From assembly GCA_036768485.1 (NCBI GenBank), contig JAVLUZ010000822.1, positions 245,557 to 309,556 on the forward strand: a stretch of 64,000 nt of DNA, given 5' to 3'. Numbering within the stretch: the stretch's first letter is position 1; the number at the start of each line of letters is the position of its first letter. This stretch comes from Mermis nigrescens (lineage: Eukaryota > Nematoda > Enoplea > Mermithida > Mermithidae). The position numbers were made by a program, and so were the translations under genes. The notes under the pieces were generated by a model. The model did not search any database. It saw only the letters and a program-made list of their open reading frames with translations, and was not told where the DNA came from. Shown piece by piece: positions 60,339 through 64,000 of this stretch.

Positions 60339-61981
60339 TATAAAGATATAAAAATGTCATGAATACATTACGATACATTGCATTCAAGTCATTTTGCTGC
60401 AATCAGTCCTAAGTATGAAGCAGTCTTTAAATTGAAGGCGTTTATTTCGGTTCGACGTATTTGTAGTTGCTTATTTCGGCTTAGGTAGTACATTTATGTA
60501 TATTTGATTTACATTGCATTTACATGTATTAAAAGCTGATTAAAAGCTTCGCTTATAATTACCTTACGTAAATCGTTATTTTGAAATTGGATTTCTTTAC
60601 GTAAAGTCGACCATACATTAAGCAAACATGTATAAATTTTGGCAGTGTTGTTTCAGCGCAATATCGAGTGCTCAACCTCGAAAATAAATTCTTATCATAG
60701 AAGTGGGAAAGCGCTTCAACTACTGTTATCAGTAATATAAAGTAAAGTTTTTGAAAAAATTAGAGAATTTGTCGATTAGGTCGACATTTGGTAGTAGGAT
60801 CTCTTGTAGTAAAATATTTAAAATTATTTGTGAAACTAGACGCGGTATGATTCTTAATCGACTTACCTCCAAATACAGATTTCTTGACCAATTAGCATCG
60901 TTCTTTGTGATTAAATCTGGCGGTAATCAGTCTTTTTTATACTGAAAAAAATGGAATTAATTCATAATTTAAAAATGCAAAATATACTGATGAATGGGTG
61001 TTTTTTACTTATTTCCGTTCGTTTCTGTTTGCTATTGTAATTAGTCTGTTCTTACTTTGAAAGAAAGTCGAGACGGAAAACGGTGGATATGTCAGAAAAC
61101 CAAGTACAAGACAGGTGACATTTTTATTCACTGAAGATTCTTGCTCTATAGATTAACATTTAAAAAAATTTTAAAAGTCATGGTGTAAAAATTCATTTCG
61201 CTATTCAAAATCGCAGTGAACTTTATTAGTCATCTCTAAATATTGGAAAAAATTTTCAAAAATGAGTGACTGTTTGAATTATTTGCAATTCGAATTGATT
61301 TGGCCGCACATGGCTTAAAATAGTCATATTATTCGAGGAATGCATTTCAAAGATGAGCTCGATCATTTTCTCTTAACATGATGAAAAGGCTATGGAAAGG
61401 TCATCATAGTCTTAAAGCTTTTACATACTTCAAAATCACCATTAATTAAAAGGTCATATTAGTCTTTAAAGCTTTTAGTCCAAAATCATTATTAATTACA
61501 ATTACTTTTTTGAATTTTGCACTAACCCTTTATCGGCTCTGAATTGTCGATCTATGACTACATAGAAATGTGTACAAATTAACAAAAAAATCGATTATAA
61601 AAAATCGAAAAAGGCAAAAAATGGTCAGTTTGTCATAAAAAAAATTGCATATCTTCGACGTGAAATCTTCAAATTTTCGACGCTTTGCGCTAGATGTGAA
61701 GTATTTCCCATAACTTTGGTTCAAACGCAATCAAAAGAACGACACTTTTTGAGTTAAAAATTTTTTTCGGAAAGTTCGAATTTTATGATCTTAATGGATA
61801 GAGCTTGTCGAAAAACGTCGGAAAGTGCGGTTTTTGCGAGCTATCCCGACGAATTTACCTAGATATAGACCAAATTTGTTTGGTCCGCCTCCTGGCCGAA
61901 TCCTGGATACGGGCTTGCTGAGAGTAATAAGAAAAACAGTAAAAAAATAAACGTTTGTCTGTCGTAAAACTCAATTATATA
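60339..61981. other. Likely anoctamin intron, no feature recognised
   Basis: No exon encoding the next anoctamin segment (start of the membrane domain) was found. Confidence 0.35.
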
Positions 61982-62894
61982 CAGGGTGTCACGTAACCTT
62001 TCGCTAGGGGGTCATAGGCATACTCCTCAGGCACGTAGCTGGCCGTCCTATGTTTTTAGGGGACCAACACCAATTTTTTGGGGGGCTAAGCCCAAAAATA
62101 GCACAAAATGACGTCTAAAAAGTCCAATTTTTCTGAATTTTGGGGTGTCCGAACGCCCCCACCCCCTATTCCTTCCAGAGATAAGTGCCTGATACTCCTT
62201 TTTTAAAAAGTAAAAAGCGGTATATCGTTAGAAAACCCATTAAAAAAGGAACTGATTCACACTTTATAAAAGTTTTATACAGTCACCACGTGTCTTTGAA
62301 AATGCTGACATAAGACGAGCTTCATAAGAGAAAAATGAATAAAAGGTCAGATCCCTTTTGAGACTTATCAAGATAATTTGCTAATCCTGCTCTAAAAACT
62401 TTGAAGAATTGATTTCGACCTTGCTCAGCTAGTATCAAAGTCTCTACCATACAAGCAACCGAATTCCTTGAAAATCCTCATGGGTGAAAAATTGTGAAAA
62501 TTCACGAAAAAAGTTAAAAATTTCAATTTTGGCGGGGTTTGAGGCGGGCATTTTTAATTTCGGAGTTGCTATCCTTGTCTAAAGACCTGACATACATATC
62601 GGCCTCTACTCGAACTTTATTTATCATGCTGACATTTTCTGAAAAAGGCCCGAGTCGGAATTTTCGAAGATTTTGAAAATCGTTCGGAAATAAATGTATC
62701 TTTTTATTGATTTGTTCTGTACTGAACCTCATCATTTGAAAACCATTTTTAAACCTAAATAATGGTCATACAGCATTTAATTTAGCGTTAATAACGTTCC
62801 GTTTTAGATGGGCTTCCCAACGGTATATTGCATTTTATATGAGAACATTGGGATATGCTTATCGACCCTCTAGTAAAAAGTTACATGACACCTG
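61982..62894. mobile_element. TIR element, CAGGGTGTCA ends
   Basis: CAGGGTGTCACGTAACCTTT at the left and its inverted partner …AGTTACATGACACCTG at the right share about 50 bp, through CTAGGGGGTCATAGGCATA. A MITE is inserted near the left end (62028-62191). No transposase; superfamily not fixed. Confidence 0.65.
62028..62191. mobile_element. 164-bp hAT-type MITE, CAGGCACGTAGC ends
   Basis: CAGGCACGTAGCTGG to ATAAGTGCCTG, with a perfect 8-bp duplication ATACTCCT (62020-62027 and 62192-62199). Sister of 37520-37687. Confidence 0.9.
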
Positions 62895-63150
62895 GTATGT
62901 ATATCAACATGCATTCAAGTTATAGCGCAAGGGCAAAATTTGAAATGAACGATTCGTGTTTTTATACTTGAAAAACGTAGATTAAAATATCTAACGTACC
63001 ATATAACATACGTAGAATGCATTTAAATAGTAAGGTTTCGTTTTCCGCTGTCTTATAGCACGTTTTTAAATCAGTTTCTTTCATTTCAAACTATAAAAGA
63101 TCAACAATTTATTAATCCGGTGCATAATTTTTTAACTTCTTTTGAAAATG

Positions 63151-64000
63151 TGGTGTTTTTTGTACAAGGTCCGTTTGTACTTGTTCAAAGATGGTCCCTG
63201 AAAGTCTTTGTACATTTTGTACACACAAATTTTTGGGTGCTATAATATGATACAGTCAGTGATCGAACGGGATCAGATTTTCACTCCCGGTCGGGGTCGG
63301 GGATGAAAAACCCCGGTTGTCGGGGTCCGGTTGGAAGATTAACAGTTAACATTGCATGATTACATACCATTTTGAAAAGGATAAAAACGATAACTTCATT
63401 TGTTTGTAGAGCATACTAATAAAGCTGGTTAAATTCAGTGTTTTTTGTACAAGGTCCGTTTGTACATGTACAAAGATAGTCCCCAAAAGTCTTTGTACAT
63501 TTTGTACACACAAATTTTTGGGTGCTATAATATGATACAGTCAGTGATCGTACGGGGTCAGATTTTCACCCCCGGTCGGGGTCGGGGATGAAAAACCCCG
63601 GTTGTCGAGGTCCGGTTGGAAGATTAACAGTTAACATTGCATGATTACATACCAATTTGAAAAGGATAAAAACGATACCTTCACTTGTTTGTAGAGCATA
63701 CTAATAAAGCTGGTTAAATTCAGTGTTTTTTGCACAAGGTCCGTTTTGTACATGTACAAAGATAGTCCCCAAAAGTCTTTGTACATTTTGTATATGCAAA
63801 TTTTTGTGTATAGCGATTTTAGTGTGGTAAAACAAGCTTTTTCGATCTTTGGTAGTGTATTTTAAGTAATTTCTGGGTTTCTGACGACAAAAATTACTAA
63901 AAATTGTTTCAAAACGGCGCGAAGCCCCGAAAAATTTGACATTTTTCCATTCTAAATGCAAATTCCGCCATTTTAAAGATATATAGGACAAACAATTACT
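63151..64000. repeat. 285-bp tandem repeat fused from two hAT-type ends
   Basis: Each unit is the end of a GTACAAAG MITE (TTTTTTGTACAAGGTCCG…) joined to the left end of the GGGGTC hAT (CAGTGATCG(T/A)ACGGG…). Units start at 63151, 63436 and 63721. The third continues as an ordinary MITE to the window end, including GGCGCGAAGCCCC at 63916. Confidence 0.88.

Overview
This is eukaryotic genomic DNA, most likely from an arthropod and probably an insect. It is AT-rich and saturated with transposable elements (TEs). It carries spliced genes whose exons are 50-230 bp long and whose introns are full of repeats. The species cannot be named from sequence alone. Two host genes are recognisable, both on the + strand.

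Gene 1 (22014-34816) is an F-box/leucine-rich-repeat protein of the FBXL20/FBXL2 type. Eleven exons together give an F-box followed by an unbroken LRR series that aligns to the vertebrate protein repeat by repeat. The 5' exon(s) were not found. Two exon ends lack a GT donor. A 66-bp exact copy of part of one exon lies exactly 400 bp upstream of it, inside an intron. Gene 2 (41984-59579, continuing past the window) is an anoctamin (TMEM16). Four secure exons and one tentative exon encode the cytoplasmic dimerisation domain; the membrane part must lie downstream.

Layout. 1-9340: remains of two related Ty3/gypsy-like LTR elements (an integrase end, decayed Q/R-rich polyproteins, polypurine tracts and LTRs). 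9888-10438: a TIR element carrying a degenerate tRNA-Asp-like sequence. 10587-21181: a cluster of hAT transposons, many with 8-bp target-site duplications (TSDs), one nested system, and a 2.3-kb foldback element. 22014-34816: the F-box gene, with several MITE families in its introns. 34881-34897: an assembly gap. 34898-41983: repeats, including a hAT inside an (AT)n tract, an array of a TTAAAGTGTCCGG motif, and a second foldback. 41984-59579: the anoctamin gene, whose intron at 43485-52135 holds a five-level nest of transposons (44171-50369), and whose next intron holds a foldback, another hAT (52757-54506) and a 480-bp satellite. 59957-64000: MITEs and a newly formed 285-bp tandem repeat made of two TE ends.

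The dominant theme is hAT biology. At least eight structurally defined hAT-type elements have 8-bp TSDs (some imperfect) and TIRs of the form YAGNG. Most carry a different short array just inside the TIR (GGGTTTTT, CCGGCCCC, GGTACC, CCTCGG, GGGGTC, CACCCG or CAGGAGAAT). A second theme is the short palindrome GGCGCGAAGCGCC, which recurs in otherwise unrelated repeats and contains the core of a known unusually stable DNA mini-hairpin.
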